Shown here in pieces: positions 1-6,811 of a stretch of 15,672 nucleotides of DNA. The translations under genes were made by a program, and so were the position numbers. Every line of letters begins with the position of its first letter. Position 1 is the stretch's first letter. The notes below the pieces were generated by a model that worked only from the letters and a program-made list of their open reading frames with translations, was not told the origin of the DNA and ran no database searches. Source of the DNA: Candidatus Sulfotelmatobacter sp. (GTDB taxonomy: Bacteria > Acidobacteriota > Terriglobia > Terriglobales > Acidobacteriaceae); contig JASIKQ010000536.1 of NCBI GenBank assembly GCA_030049565.1, positions 1-15,672 of the forward strand, given 5' to 3'.

Positions 1-175
1 GCAACTGCAGACCGTAGCCTACGACCTTGGTCTTTTTGTCCTTCCCGTGCTGTCCGGGAGCGAAGTTGCGCTTTTCAATCGGACATTTGTCGCTGAAGCA
101 CTTGGTGCCTTTGAGGAAGAGCTTGATACCCTCGCGGCGACAAAGACGACATACTGCATCGGTGTAACGTGCCAA
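1..175 (-). CDS. rpsD: 30S ribosomal protein S4, 5' part (runs off the left edge)
   Basis: S4 binds the 5' domain of 16S rRNA early in small-subunit assembly. The first 58 codons are present and begin [16 protein letters not shown]. Cys9, Cys12, Cys26 and Cys31 follow the zinc-binding pattern of C+ S4 proteins, and the conserved NFAPGQHG stretch follows. No ATG is available at this N-terminus; the start is TTG at 175, chosen because AAGGAG lies six bases upstream and the protein then begins as S4 does. In many bacteria S4 is the translational repressor of the alpha operon, but no repressor-target structure can be asserted here. It follows rpsK after a 179 bp repeat-bearing spacer. The gene is cut by the window edge, not visibly broken. 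Confidence 0.95.
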   Translation of the reverse strand, partial: MARYTDAVCRLCRREGIKLFLKGTKCFSDKCPIEKRNFAPGQHGKDKKTKVVGYGLQL

Positions 176-181
176 GTTATT

Positions 182-187
182 CTCCTT
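182..187 (-). promoter_or_regulatory. Shine-Dalgarno AAGGAG of rpsD
   Basis: The minus strand reads AAGGAG, then AATAAC, then TTG. This strong site with six-base spacing decides the TTG start of rpsD. Confidence 0.85.
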
Positions 188-280
188 TTAGATGACCGGT
201 TTACAGGTTTCGACTCCGGCGGCTTGCGCTCGACGGAATGCCTTGGCTAACCCTTCGTCCCGGACAAAATTCTGGTCGTT

Positions 281-358
281 GTAGAAACGCAGCCTGCCGC
301 GTCTCAATCTGCCGCTTATGTTCGCTGCACGCGGAGACGGGGCAAGCCCCGTCTCTAC
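281..358 (-). repeat. REPIN-like inverted pair of palindromes between rpsK and rpsD
   Basis: Two 25-base units, at 281-305 and 334-358, lie in inverted orientation about 28 bases apart. Each unit is itself a palindrome. The unit at 334-355 is a perfect 10 bp stem (GAGACGGGGC) with a two-base loop. The other is an imperfect version with a swapped C-G pair inside the stem. The rpsK stop codon (355-357) lies inside the outer unit. The rest of the 176-354 spacer shows nothing recognisable apart from the rpsD ribosome binding site. Confidence 0.8.
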
Positions 359-786
359 ACCCTGCGTCTTTTTGGCGGACGGCAGCCGTTATGCGGAATC
401 GGCGTAGTGTCCTTGATAGAACGCACTTCGATTCCGGCGGCGGCCAGCGCGCGCACGGCCGATTCACGTCCCGATCCCGGACCGCTGACGCGAACATCCA
501 CGCTGCGCACTCCATGCTCGCGCGCCATGTTGGCCGCGTTCATCGCTGCCTGCTGCGCGGCAAATGGAGTGCCCTTGCGCGATCCGCGAAAGCCGAGCGA
601 TCCTGAACTCTTCCATGACAGGACGTTGCCGGTCATATCAGTGATCGTGACGATCGTGTTGTTGAAAGAGGCCTGCACGTGCACGAGCCCGTGCGGAACG
701 TGCTTGCGCTCTTTCTTTTTGAACTTCTTTGTCTTGCCTTTTTTCTCGGGAGCGGCTGCGCCGCCCGCTGCTGCTGGTTTTGCCAT
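355..786 (-). CDS. rpsK: 30S ribosomal protein S11
   Basis: S11 forms part of the platform of the small subunit near the E site. The protein has 143 residues, somewhat longer than the usual 125-130, because of an Ala/Lys-rich N-terminal extension of about 25 residues before [18 protein letters not shown]. The conserved core and the C-terminal [12 protein letters not shown] are intact. The ATG start at 786 is preceded by GAGAG seven bases away; that motif belongs to a family 1 intergenic repeat. The TAG stop lies inside a palindromic repeat. The gene sits between rpsM and rpsD, as in most alpha operons. Confidence 0.98.
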   Translation of the reverse strand: MAKPAAAGGAAAPEKKGKTKKFKKKERKHVPHGLVHVQASFNNTIVTITDMTGNVLSWKSSGSLGFRGSRKGTPFAAQQAAMNAANMAREHGVRSVDVRVSGPGSGRESAVRALAAAGIEVRSIKDTTPIPHNGCRPPKRRRV

Positions 787-790
787 AATT

Positions 791-867
791 GAGCTCTCAG
801 CTATCGGCTCTCAGCTCTCAGCTGGTCCCGTTTTTGCTGAGACCTGACGGCTGAGAGCTGACAGCTG
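791..867. repeat. Family 1 AGCT-word inverted repeat, rpsK/rpsM spacer
   Basis: The left arm (791-824) reads CTCTCAGCT and CGGCTCTCAGC words. The right arm (836-867) carries the complementary CTGAGAGCTGACAGCTG words. Both arms use the TCAG form of the word. The pair fills almost all of the 86 bp spacer. Confidence 0.8.
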
Positions 868-872
868 GATTT

Positions 873-1259
873 TTATGTCTTCGCTGTCGCCTTCTTCTTC
901 TGGGCGACGGTACCTTTGCGCGGACCCTTGCGGGTGCGGGCATTGGTGTGCGTGCGCTGTCCGCGGACCGGCAGGTTGCGGCGATGCCGGAATCCTCGAT
1001 AGGAGCCGATTTCGATGAGCCGCTTGATGTTCATCGAGACTTCCTTGCGCAGATCGCCTTCCACCATCCCTTGCGATTCGATCACGGTGCGGATGCGGTT
1101 AACTTCTTCCTCGCTGAGGTCCTGGACCTTCTTCATCGGATCCACGTTGGCCTCGTCGAGAATGCTGCCGGCGCGCGGATGCCCGATGCCATAGATATAA
1201 GTCAGCGCGATGTTTATCTGCTTCTGGCGCGGAAGATCGACGCCTGCGATGCGTGCCAT
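873..1259 (-). CDS. rpsM: 30S ribosomal protein S13
   Basis: S13 lies in the head of the small subunit, contacts the large subunit through intersubunit bridges and touches P-site tRNA. The 128-residue product starts [14 protein letters not shown] and has the helix-two-turns-helix region [10 protein letters not shown]. The [20 protein letters not shown] stretch is followed by [10 protein letters not shown] and a lysine-rich tail. Length is slightly above the usual 118-125. The ATG at 1259 has AGGAG five bases upstream, one of the better ribosome binding sites in the window. Confidence 0.98.
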   Translation of the reverse strand: MARIAGVDLPRQKQINIALTYIYGIGHPRAGSILDEANVDPMKKVQDLSEEEVNRIRTVIESQGMVEGDLRKEVSMNIKRLIEIGSYRGFRHRRNLPVRGQRTHTNARTRKGPRKGTVAQKKKATAKT

Positions 1260-1270
1260 AAATTCTCCTG

Positions 1271-1328
1271 GCTTTTAGCCTTTAGCTCTTGGTTCTTAAC
1301 TAAAAGCAAAGAGCTAAAAGGCAACAGC
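1271..1328. repeat. Family 1 inverted repeat, rpsM/rpmJ spacer
   Basis: The arms are about 1271-1290 (TTTTAGCC, TTTAGCTCTT) and 1309-1328 (AAGAGCTAAAAGG). They use the TTAG form of the word. The stop codon of rpmJ (1331-1333) directly abuts the repeat. Confidence 0.75.
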
Positions 1329-1330
1329 TC

Positions 1331-1444
1331 TTACCCTTGCCGTTGTTTATGTTTGGTGTTGACGCAGATCACCCGCACCACTCCCTTGCGATGGATGATC
1401 TTGCACTTGTCGCAAATCTTCTTTACTGATGCTCGGACCTTCAT
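1331..1444 (-). CDS. rpmJ: 50S ribosomal protein L36
   Basis: L36 is the smallest large-subunit protein, bound late in assembly. The product is 37 residues, starting [14 protein letters not shown]. Cys11, Cys14, Cys27 and His32 form the CCCH zinc site of the C+ type. The length is exactly that expected for the family. The ATG at 1444 follows a family 1 half-repeat and has no strong ribosome binding site. It lies between infA and rpsM, its standard place. Confidence 0.95.
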   Translation of the reverse strand: MKVRASVKKICDKCKIIHRKGVVRVICVNTKHKQRQG

Positions 1445-1448
1445 AAAC

Positions 1449-1480
1449 CAGCTTTCAGCTGTCAGCGATCAGCTGTCAGC
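1449..1480. repeat. Family 1 half-repeat, rpmJ/infA spacer
   Basis: Four TCAGC-type words (TTTCAGC, TGTCAGC, GATCAGC, TGTCAGC) stand without an opposite arm, directly upstream of rpmJ in transcript direction. It may be a half element or one that lost its partner. Confidence 0.65.
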
Positions 1481-1496
1481 AAAAATGAATCATCTG

Positions 1497-1536
1497 GGCA
1501 CAGCCGCCTCGGCTGTCCAGCCGGGGAAACGCCGGC
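1497..1536. repeat. Palindromic units after infA
   Basis: A 7 bp stem ACAGCCG/CGGCTGT with loop CCT lies at 1500-1516. A second small stem (GCCGG/CCGGC) lies at 1520-1536, immediately after the infA stop. The first resembles the palindrome at 15646-15667. The position after a stop codon would allow a weak terminator or processing hairpin, but there is no U-tract. Confidence 0.6.
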
Positions 1537-1539
1537 GGA

Positions 1540-1758
1540 TTATTTGTATCTATAAACGATTCTTCCGCGATTCAGGTCGTAGGGCGAAAGCTCGACTGCC
1601 ACTTTATCGCCCGGGAGAATGCGGATAAAATTCTTACGCATCTTGCCGGAAACATGCGCCAGCACCTGGTGTTTGTTCTCCAACTCCACCTTGAACATGG
1701 CGTTGGGCAGCGGCTCCAGCACCGTTGCCATGACCTCAATCGCGTCTTCTTTACTCAT
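1540..1758 (-). CDS. infA: Translation initiation factor IF-1
   Basis: IF-1 binds the A site of the 30S subunit during initiation. The product is 72 residues, the usual length, with a single OB fold. Recognisable pieces are [19 protein letters not shown] at the start, [21 protein letters not shown] in the middle, and [15 protein letters not shown] at the end. The start is ATG at 1758, with AAGGAG only three bases upstream, an unusually short spacing. It lies between map and rpmJ as in many spc/alpha clusters. A degenerate copy of its first codons lies upstream at 1859-1891. Confidence 0.98.
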   Translation of the reverse strand: MSKEDAIEVMATVLEPLPNAMFKVELENKHQVLAHVSGKMRKNFIRILPGDKVAVELSPYDLNRGRIVYRYK

Positions 1759-1789
1759 TCGCTCCTTGCATTCTCAATTTTGAGGTTCC

Positions 1790-1891
1790 TCACACAAACC
1801 GCTCGGAATTTCGGCAGCGGACTCCAGCTTTGCTCCGCTCAGCTTCACGCGCGCTAAACGCCTCAACGTCAGTCGCGTCTTCTTTGCTCAT
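1790..1891 (-). pseudogene. Degenerate duplicate of the infA 5' end
   Basis: From ATG at 1891 the minus strand reads ATGAGCAAAGAAGACGCGA, matching the infA start at 18 of 19 bases. After a six-base insertion TTGAGG also matches. Further on, GCTGGAGTCCGCTGCCGAA resembles GCTGGAGCCGCTGCCCAA of infA but is in another frame. The open frame runs 33 codons to a TGA at 1790. There is no clear ribosome binding site. I read it as a decayed partial duplication, not a working gene. Confidence 0.5.
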
Positions 1892-1892
1892 C

Positions 1893-1959
1893 AGCTTCTA
1901 GCTGTTAGCTTCTAGCCAACCGCCACTAGCTAGAAGCTAGGAGCGGGCAGCTAGAAGCT
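1893..1959. repeat. Family 1 variant (TCTAG words), map/infA spacer
   Basis: The left arm (1893-1916) and right arm (1928-1959) are built of AGCTTCTAGC and its complement GCTAGAAGCT. This is a third spelling of the word, shared by both arms. The right arm begins directly at the map stop codon (1960-1962). Confidence 0.75.
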
Positions 1960-2712
1960 TTACTGAGTCAAAATCACCGGCCCATCTTTGGTCACGGCTA
2001 CGCAGTGCTCGAAGTGGGCGCTGCAACTGCCATCGACGGTCACGGCGGTCCACTTGTCGCCCAGGACCTTGGCATCGGGCTTGCCAGAATTCACCATCGG
2101 CTCGATTGCCAGCACCATGCCTTCGCGAAGTTTTGCGCCATGGCCGCGGGAGCCGAAATTCGGTATCTGCGGCTCCTCGTGCAAATGAGTGCCAATGCCA
2201 TGGCCCACGAATTCGCGCACGACGCTGAAACCGGCCGCTTCCACATGCTCTTGCACGGCCGCTCCGACGTCGCCCACCGAGTTTCCCACTCGCGCCTGCT
2301 CGATCCCGCGGTAAAGCGATTCCTCGGTCACCTTCAGCAGCTTTTGCAACTCGGGCTTAACTTTCTCACCGACCGGAACCGTAATCGCCGCATCGCCGTA
2401 GTAACCGTCGAGAACCACGCCGCAATCGATGGAGACGATATCGCCTGCCTTCAGCGTGCGTTTCTCGGACGGTATGCCATGCACAATCTCGTCATTCACC
2501 GAGGTGCACAGCACGCAGGGATAATCGTAATATCCCTTAAACGCTGGCTTAGCGCCAAGTTCCGTGATCTTCTTTTCGGCCGCGCGCTCTAAATCCATGG
2601 TGGTGACGCCAGGGGCTACAATCGATCGCACATGATCCAAAACCTGGCGCACGATGCGTCCGCTGTGCCGCATGCGCTCGATTTCCGCCGCCGATTTGCA
2701 AACAATGGCCAT
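1960..2712 (-). CDS. map: Methionine aminopeptidase, type I
   Basis: This cytosolic metalloenzyme removes the initiator methionine from nascent proteins. The product is 250 residues, close to the usual bacterial type I length. The five metal ligands are visible in order: Asp96 and Asp107 (SIDCGVVLDGYYGDAA), His171 (VGHGIG), Glu204 (AIEPMV) and Glu235 (HFEHCVAVT). His79 and His178 of the active site are also present. There is no N-terminal zinc or SH3-like extension, so it is type Ia. The ATG at 2712 lies 17 bases after adk with only a weak ribosome binding site, suggesting co-translation with adk. Confidence 0.98.
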   Translation of the reverse strand: MAIVCKSAAEIERMRHSGRIVRQVLDHVRSIVAPGVTTMDLERAAEKKITELGAKPAFKGYYDYPCVLCTSVNDEIVHGIPSEKRTLKAGDIVSIDCGVVLDGYYGDAAITVPVGEKVKPELQKLLKVTEESLYRGIEQARVGNSVGDVGAAVQEHVEAAGFSVVREFVGHGIGTHLHEEPQIPNFGSRGHGAKLREGMVLAIEPMVNSGKPDAKVLGDKWTAVTVDGSCSAHFEHCVAVTKDGPVILTQ

Positions 2713-2729
2713 GCCTAGCTCTGAACCAT

Positions 2730-3434
2730 CTACGCGTGATGATCCTCAAGAATCCTGAAAATCTGCTGCGTTACTTCGTCAATCGGCAAGTCGCCGCTCA
2801 CCGAAAACAGCCTTGCCGTGCGCCGGTAATAGTCGGCCACGGGCGCAGTTTGCTCCTGATAGGCCGTTAAACGGGGCTGAATCACTTCCAACCGATCGTC
2901 ATTGCGGGTTACCAGCTTCGTCCCGTCCAAATCGCAAACTTCGTCGGTGCGGGGCGGCTGAAAGTGGACGTTGTAGATCCGCCCACAGGTGGGACAAGAA
3001 CGTCGTCCAGTGATCCGGAGCAATAACTGATTATAATCGACATCGAGAAGGATCACAATTGGCCACGCACGCGTGGGCCGCGAATTTTCAAAGAGCTTGT
3101 CTTCGAGCAGTGCATCGAGCCATCCTGCCTGGCCCGCGGTTCGCGGAAATCCGTCGAGGATGTAGCCGCGCTTGCAATCCGACTGGCTTAGCCGGTCGCG
3201 AACCATGGCGGTAACCAGATCGTCCGAGACCAGCTCGCCGCTTGCCATCACCGCCTTGGCCTTGAGTCCAAGCTCGGTTCCCTGGGCTACGTTGTACCGC
3301 AGAATATCTCCCGTGGAGATCTGCGGAATTACGTACCTTTCCATGATGCGCTTGGCCTGAGTGCCTTTCCCGGCGCCCGGCGGGCCAAGCAGAACCACGG
3401 GACCTATATCGCGCGAGGTTTCCTGCGCTGCCAT
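2730..3434 (-). CDS. adk: Adenylate kinase with zinc-type lid
   Basis: The enzyme interconverts ATP + AMP and 2 ADP. From the chosen ATG at 3434 it has 234 residues. The P-loop GPPGAGKGT is at 17-25, DGFPRT at 94-99, and the long lid carries Cys147, Cys150, Cys167 and Asp170 (SCPTCG and VCDLDG), the Cys3-Asp zinc arrangement known from Bacillus-type enzymes. An upstream in-frame TTG at 3482 and ATG at 3458 would add up to 16 residues, but those codons come from an intergenic repeat, so I prefer MAAQETSRD. Even this ATG lies at the edge of the repeat and has no ribosome binding site. It sits between secY and map, the usual position. Confidence 0.95.
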   Translation of the reverse strand: MAAQETSRDIGPVVLLGPPGAGKGTQAKRIMERYVIPQISTGDILRYNVAQGTELGLKAKAVMASGELVSDDLVTAMVRDRLSQSDCKRGYILDGFPRTAGQAGWLDALLEDKLFENSRPTRAWPIVILLDVDYNQLLLRITGRRSCPTCGRIYNVHFQPPRTDEVCDLDGTKLVTRNDDRLEVIQPRLTAYQEQTAPVADYYRRTARLFSVSGDLPIDEVTQQIFRILEDHHA

Positions 3435-3553
3435 TGAGTCATTGGGTAATTGAGTCATCAAGCGATTGACAATCTTTCGCAAGCACCGGACTCAAGGTTC
3501 ACGATCACTCCGCTTTCAGATCGCTCAATGACCCAATCGCAAAATCGCTCAAT
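3433..3553. repeat. Family 2 inverted repeat (ATTGAGTCATTG words), secY/adk spacer
   Basis: The left arm (3433-3473) is built of ATTGAGTCATTGGG and ATTGAGTCATC words. The right arm (about 3519-3553) carries the complementary TCGCTCAATGACCCAATCGC. They flank a loop of about 45 bases. The repeat touches the adk start codon on one side and the second of two tandem secY stops on the other. Confidence 0.75.
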
Positions 3554-3556
3554 CTA

Positions 3557-4948
3557 CTACGACCAATTTCTTCGGCCGCGAATTCTTCCGCTGCGCGGCG
3601 TGAACCCATCGTAGTGGCGCATGATCAACTGCGCCTCGATCTGTGTAACCGTATCCATGGCCACGCCCACAACGATCAACAGCGACGTTCCGCCAAAGTA
3701 AAAGTTAACTCCCAAGCCATTCGTCATCCACACCGGGAGCCGCTCGAACAGCGAGCCTCCCAGCCAAACCGGCAAATGGTTCAGGTGAATGCCGGCTATC
3801 ATCCACTCCGGGATAAACGAAATAATGATCAGATAAAGCGCACCCACCAGGGTGATGCGGGTCAGAACTTCGTTGATGTAATCGGCAGTGCGCCGGCCGG
3901 GACGAATGCCGGGAATAAATCCGCCATACTTGCGCATGTTGTCGGCGACTTCGCTGGGGTTAAACACGATCGATACATAAAAATACGCGAAGAAGATGAT
4001 GCCGATCGCATACAACAGCGTGTAAAGCGGCTCGCCCCAACCCAGCCAACGGAACAGGTCGGCGAAGTAGCGGCTGTTTTTGAGGCCGTAGCCGACAGTC
4101 TGCGGCAGAGTGAGAATCGACGACGCGAAAATCACTGGCATGACCCCGCCGGCGTTCACGCGCAGAGGCAGGTGGGTGGATTGGCCGCCCATGACCTTGC
4201 GTCCTACGACACGCTTGGCGTATTGCACGGGAATGCGCCGCTCGCTGCGCTCGACATAGACAATGAAGGCGACCACGGCAATCATGAAGACGACCAAGCC
4301 GAGCATCAGAACCGGAGTGATCGCGCCCCACTGGCCATTCTTGGCTTTATCGAACAGATCCTGCACGCCGCGCGGCAGACCGACGACAATTCCGGCAAAA
4401 ATCAGCAGCGACATGCCGTTGCCGATGCCGCGGTCGGTAATCTGCTCACCCAGCCACATGATGAAAGTGCTGCCCGCGGTGAGCGTGAGCATGGTCATCA
4501 GGATGAACGCCGGACCCGGGTGCAGAACGAAGTCTCCGCCCTTTTCCAGGCCGATGGCGATGCCGAACGACTGCATAGCGCTCAAAATCACCGTGATGTA
4601 ACGCGTCCACATGGTGATTTTTTTGCGGCCAAGTTCGCCCTCTTTTTGCAGCTTGGCCAGCGGCTCATACACAACGGTCAAAAGCTGAAGGATGATCGAC
4701 GCCGTGATGTACGGCATGATGCCGAGAGCGAAGATGGTCAAGCGGCGCAAGTTGCCGCCGGAAAACAGATCGACAAAGCCGAGGAAGGATCCCCGGTTCT
4801 GGTTGAAGAAGTCCTCCAGCTTGACGAAATTCACGCCCGGTGTGGGCAAATGCCCGCCCAGTCGGTAAACCGCGAGCATGGCCAGCGTGAACAGAACCCG
4901 GTTGCGCAGGTCGGGGATACGAAAGATGTTAGCCAGCTTCTCAAACAT
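3557..4948 (-). CDS. secY: Protein translocase channel subunit SecY
   Basis: SecY is the ten-helix pore of the SecYEG translocon in the inner membrane. The 463-residue product has the expected series of hydrophobic segments starting near residue 18 (RVLFTLAMLAVYRLGG). The plug and second-helix region FVDLFSGGNLRRLTIFALG is present, followed by IMPYITASIILQLL. The cytosolic loop with NPSEVADNMRKYGGFIPGIR, which engages SecA and the ribosome, is intact. Its ATG overlaps the rplO stop in TAATG, so translation is probably coupled. Two TAG codons in a row end the gene. Confidence 0.99.
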   Translation of the reverse strand: MFEKLANIFRIPDLRNRVLFTLAMLAVYRLGGHLPTPGVNFVKLEDFFNQNRGSFLGFVDLFSGGNLRRLTIFALGIMPYITASIILQLLTVVYEPLAKLQKEGELGRKKITMWTRYITVILSAMQSFGIAIGLEKGGDFVLHPGPAFILMTMLTLTAGSTFIMWLGEQITDRGIGNGMSLLIFAGIVVGLPRGVQDLFDKAKNGQWGAITPVLMLGLVVFMIAVVAFIVYVERSERRIPVQYAKRVVGRKVMGGQSTHLPLRVNAGGVMPVIFASSILTLPQTVGYGLKNSRYFADLFRWLGWGEPLYTLLYAIGIIFFAYFYVSIVFNPSEVADNMRKYGGFIPGIRPGRRTADYINEVLTRITLVGALYLIIISFIPEWMIAGIHLNHLPVWLGGSLFERLPVWMTNGLGVNFYFGGTSLLIVVGVAMDTVTQIEAQLIMRHYDGFTPRSGRIRGRRNWS

Positions 4949-5394
4949 TACTGCAAGACCTCAAACTTGCCGCCCGCCTTGGTGATTTTCTCTTGCGCAG
5001 ACTTGGAGAATTTGTGGGCGTGAACGGTGATGGCCACGTTCAGATCACCATCCCCTAAGATTTTTACCGGATGCTTCGTCTTAACCAACCCCGCCTTGCG
5101 CAGCACATCAGGAGTAATGGGAGCACTATGCAGAGCGCCCAGCGAGGCCAGCCGTTCCAGGCTGACGATATTGAATTCCTTGCGGAAGATGTTGGTGAAA
5201 CCGCGCTTGGGCATGCGGCGGTGCAAGGGCATTTGGCCGCCCTCAAAACCGCGGATCATGCGCGAACCAGAGCGCGAGCGCTGGCCTTTGTGCCCGCGTG
5301 TGGAGGTTTTGCCCATGCCTGAGCCCATGCCACGGCCGACGCGCTTGCGTTTCTCGGAGGCTTTCTTCGGTGCGTGAATATTGGATAAATTCAT
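4948..5394 (-). CDS. rplO: 50S ribosomal protein L15
   Basis: L15 bridges several 23S rRNA domains late in 50S assembly. The 148-residue product has the Gly/Arg-rich N-terminal arm RVGRGMGSGMGKTSTRGHKG, then GFEGGQMPLHRRMPKRGF and a globular C-terminal domain. Length is normal. The ATG at 5394 is preceded eight bases upstream by GAGAG from the adjoining family 1 repeat. Its stop overlaps the secY start by one base. Confidence 0.98.
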   Translation of the reverse strand: MNLSNIHAPKKASEKRKRVGRGMGSGMGKTSTRGHKGQRSRSGSRMIRGFEGGQMPLHRRMPKRGFTNIFRKEFNIVSLERLASLGALHSAPITPDVLRKAGLVKTKHPVKILGDGDLNVAITVHAHKFSKSAQEKITKAGGKFEVLQ

Positions 5395-5400
5395 AAAATC

Positions 5401-5467
5401 AGCTCTCAGCCATCAGCTTTCAGCCTTGAGCATTTTGCTGACGGCTGATAGCTGACGTCTGACAGCT
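5401..5467. repeat. Family 1 inverted repeat, rpmD/rplO spacer
   Basis: The left arm is 5401-5424 (AGCTCTCAGCCATCAGC) and the right arm 5437-5467 (GCTGACGGCTGATAGCTGAC), both with TCAG words, around a 12-base loop. The TAG stop of rpmD (5466-5468) overlaps the right arm. Confidence 0.8.
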
Positions 5468-5669
5468 ATTGCACAATCTCCACCAGATGCGGCACCTTTG
5501 CTACCATGCCGCGAATCGCTGCCGTGTCCGGGCGCTCGATCACCTGATTCAGCCGGGTGAATCCCAATCCTTTGACGACCAGTTTGTGCTTCACCGGAGA
5601 GCAAATGGCGGAGCGCACCCACTTCAACTGGATTTTCCCGCGGCCCGCGTTTGTTTTCTTTGCCGTCAT
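5466..5669 (-). CDS. rpmD: 50S ribosomal protein L30
   Basis: L30 is a small large-subunit protein. The 67-residue product carries the family's KIQLKWVRSAI strand, the HKLVVKGLGFTRLNQVIERPD core and a C-terminal VAKVPHLVEIV strand. Length is within range, with a short basic N-terminal extension. The ATG at 5669 has GAGG four bases upstream. It lies between rpsE and rplO as expected; rpmD is missing from this place in some bacteria but is kept here. Confidence 0.96.
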   Translation of the reverse strand: MTAKKTNAGRGKIQLKWVRSAICSPVKHKLVVKGLGFTRLNQVIERPDTAAIRGMVAKVPHLVEIVQ

Positions 5670-5689
5670 AAATCCTCAGAGTCCAAAGC

Positions 5690-5777
5690 CCCAGATTAAT
5701 TCTTTCTCGGAGGCGCCCTTCAGCGCGCTTCGCTTGCTGGGGGCAGGCTCAAGAACTGAAGCCGTGCCGTTCGGTAT
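5690..5777. repeat. Low-complexity repeat-like spacer, rpsE/rpmD
   Basis: On the minus strand the DNA directly after the rpsE stop reads GAACGGCACGGCTTCAG, then CCTGCCCCCAGCAAGCG and GCTGAAGGGCGCC. These words resemble intergenic repeats I associate with Acidobacteriota. No second copy lies in this window, so the repeat call rests on familiarity alone. Confidence 0.4.
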
Positions 5778-6287
5778 CTAAAGCTCCTCCACCGCTTTCC
5801 CCCGCATCGCCGCAACCGTCTCTTTATTCTTCAAAGACTTCAGCGCGTCAAACGTCGCCTTGATCACGTTGTGGGGGTTGGTGGTCCCAATCGATTTGGT
5901 CAACACGTTCTGCACGCCGGCTGAAGTCATCACGGCGCGCACCGCGCCGCCCGCAATCACTCCCGTGCCCTCCGGCGCCGGCTTGAGAAGCACTTTGCCG
6001 GAACCGTAGCGGCCGAGCACGAGATGCGGAATCGTGGTCTGCGTCAAATTGACCTTGATCAGATTTTTCTTTGCCGATTCAATCGCTTTGCGGATGGCCT
6101 GCGGGACTTCTTTGGCTTTGCCCGCGCCGTGTCCCACGACGGCGGCTGAAGGATCGCCCACAACCACCAGCGCTGCGAACGACAGGTTCTTGCCGCCCTT
6201 CACGACCTTTGTGACACGGTTAATGGCGACCACCTGGTCCTTCAACTGAAACGAATTGGCATCGAGCTTTTTAGTAACTGTTGGCAT
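5778..6287 (-). CDS. rpsE: 30S ribosomal protein S5
   Basis: S5 lies at the mRNA entry channel and influences decoding accuracy. The 169-residue product shows the double-stranded RNA binding fold at the N-terminus ([20 protein letters not shown], then ALVVVGD). A C-terminal domain follows with [20 protein letters not shown] and [20 protein letters not shown]. Length is typical. The ATG at 6287 has only a weak purine run upstream (AAAGA). The gene lies between rplR and rpmD in the standard order. Confidence 0.98.
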   Translation of the reverse strand: MPTVTKKLDANSFQLKDQVVAINRVTKVVKGGKNLSFAALVVVGDPSAAVVGHGAGKAKEVPQAIRKAIESAKKNLIKVNLTQTTIPHLVLGRYGSGKVLLKPAPEGTGVIAGGAVRAVMTSAGVQNVLTKSIGTTNPHNVIKATFDALKSLKNKETVAAMRGKAVEEL

Positions 6288-6297
6288 TCTTTAAACC

Positions 6298-6356
6298 AGC
6301 TTTCGGCTATCAGCCTGTCGCTTTCACTGAGAGCTGAAAGCTGACAGCTGAGAGCT
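6298..6356. repeat. Family 1 inverted repeat, rplR/rpsE spacer
   Basis: The left arm (6298-6315) reads AGCTTTCGGCTATCAGCC and the right arm (6329-6356) reads GAGAGCTGAAAGCTGACAGC with TCAG-type words. The 13-base loop is short. Confidence 0.75.
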
Positions 6357-6360
6357 TCTT

Positions 6361-6726
6361 TCAAAACTGCAATCCCGCTTCTCTTGCCGCGTCGGCCAGG
6401 GCCTTTACGCGTCCGTGGTAAATGTAACCGCCGCGGTCGAAAACGACTTTGCTCAGGCCCTTTGCTTTGGCGCGCTCGGCGATCGTCTTACCCAAACTCT
6501 TCGCTGCCGCCACGTTTCCGCCGGTACGCCGGTCTTCTTTCTTGCCTTCGGCCGTGCTTGCTGAAACCAGTGTCTTGCCATGCAGGTCGTCGATGACCTG
6601 CACGTAAATGTGGTTCAACGAGCGGTAGACGTTCAGCCGCGGACGCTCGGGCGTTCCCTGCAACTTCTTGCGGATGCGTTCGTGAACATGGCCGCGCTTC
6701 TGATTCTTCGAAATTTTAGTCAGCAT
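6361..6726 (-). CDS. rplR: 50S ribosomal protein L18
   Basis: L18 binds 5S rRNA and with L5 attaches it to the central protuberance. The 121-residue product has the basic N-terminus [20 protein letters not shown] and the core [20 protein letters not shown]. The C-terminal part includes [20 protein letters not shown], followed by AREAGLQF. Length matches the family. The ATG at 6726 is followed by [20 protein letters not shown]; no strong ribosome binding site is seen. Confidence 0.98.
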   Translation of the reverse strand: MLTKISKNQKRGHVHERIRKKLQGTPERPRLNVYRSLNHIYVQVIDDLHGKTLVSASTAEGKKEDRRTGGNVAAAKSLGKTIAERAKAKGLSKVVFDRGGYIYHGRVKALADAAREAGLQF

Positions 6727-6745
6727 CTTCTCGCAAGCCCTTCTG

Positions 6746-6811
6746 GAGATCCTTCGCTTCGCTCAGGATGATCGCGATGGGCTCAGACGCCCGTCAACGC
6801 GATCATTTCGC
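6746..6811. repeat. Family 3 composite hairpin, rplF/rplR spacer
   Basis: A palindrome at 6749-6769 (ATCCT and AGGAT ends, GCTTCGC core) is joined to a second hairpin with a 9 bp outer stem, 6768-6776 (ATGATCGCG) and 6798-6806 (CGCGATCAT), and an inner GGGC/GCCC. The rplF stop codon (6803-6805) is inside the outer stem. A closely similar element lies at 11756-11825 after rplV. Confidence 0.8.

Noticed and set aside
1500..1516. Intrinsic terminator after infA.
   Set aside because: The hairpin has no following U-tract on the transcribed strand, and the operon continues into rpmJ.
3435..3482. A longer adenylate kinase starting at TTG 3482.
   Set aside because: The added residues are encoded by family 2 repeat words and have no ribosome binding site.
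3614..5023. A 469-codon open frame on the plus strand opposite secY and rplO.
   Set aside because: It lies antisense to well-conserved secY. Its sequence is rich in His, Gln, Asp and Arg with no recognisable domain, as expected for the shadow of a hydrophobic gene in GC-rich DNA.
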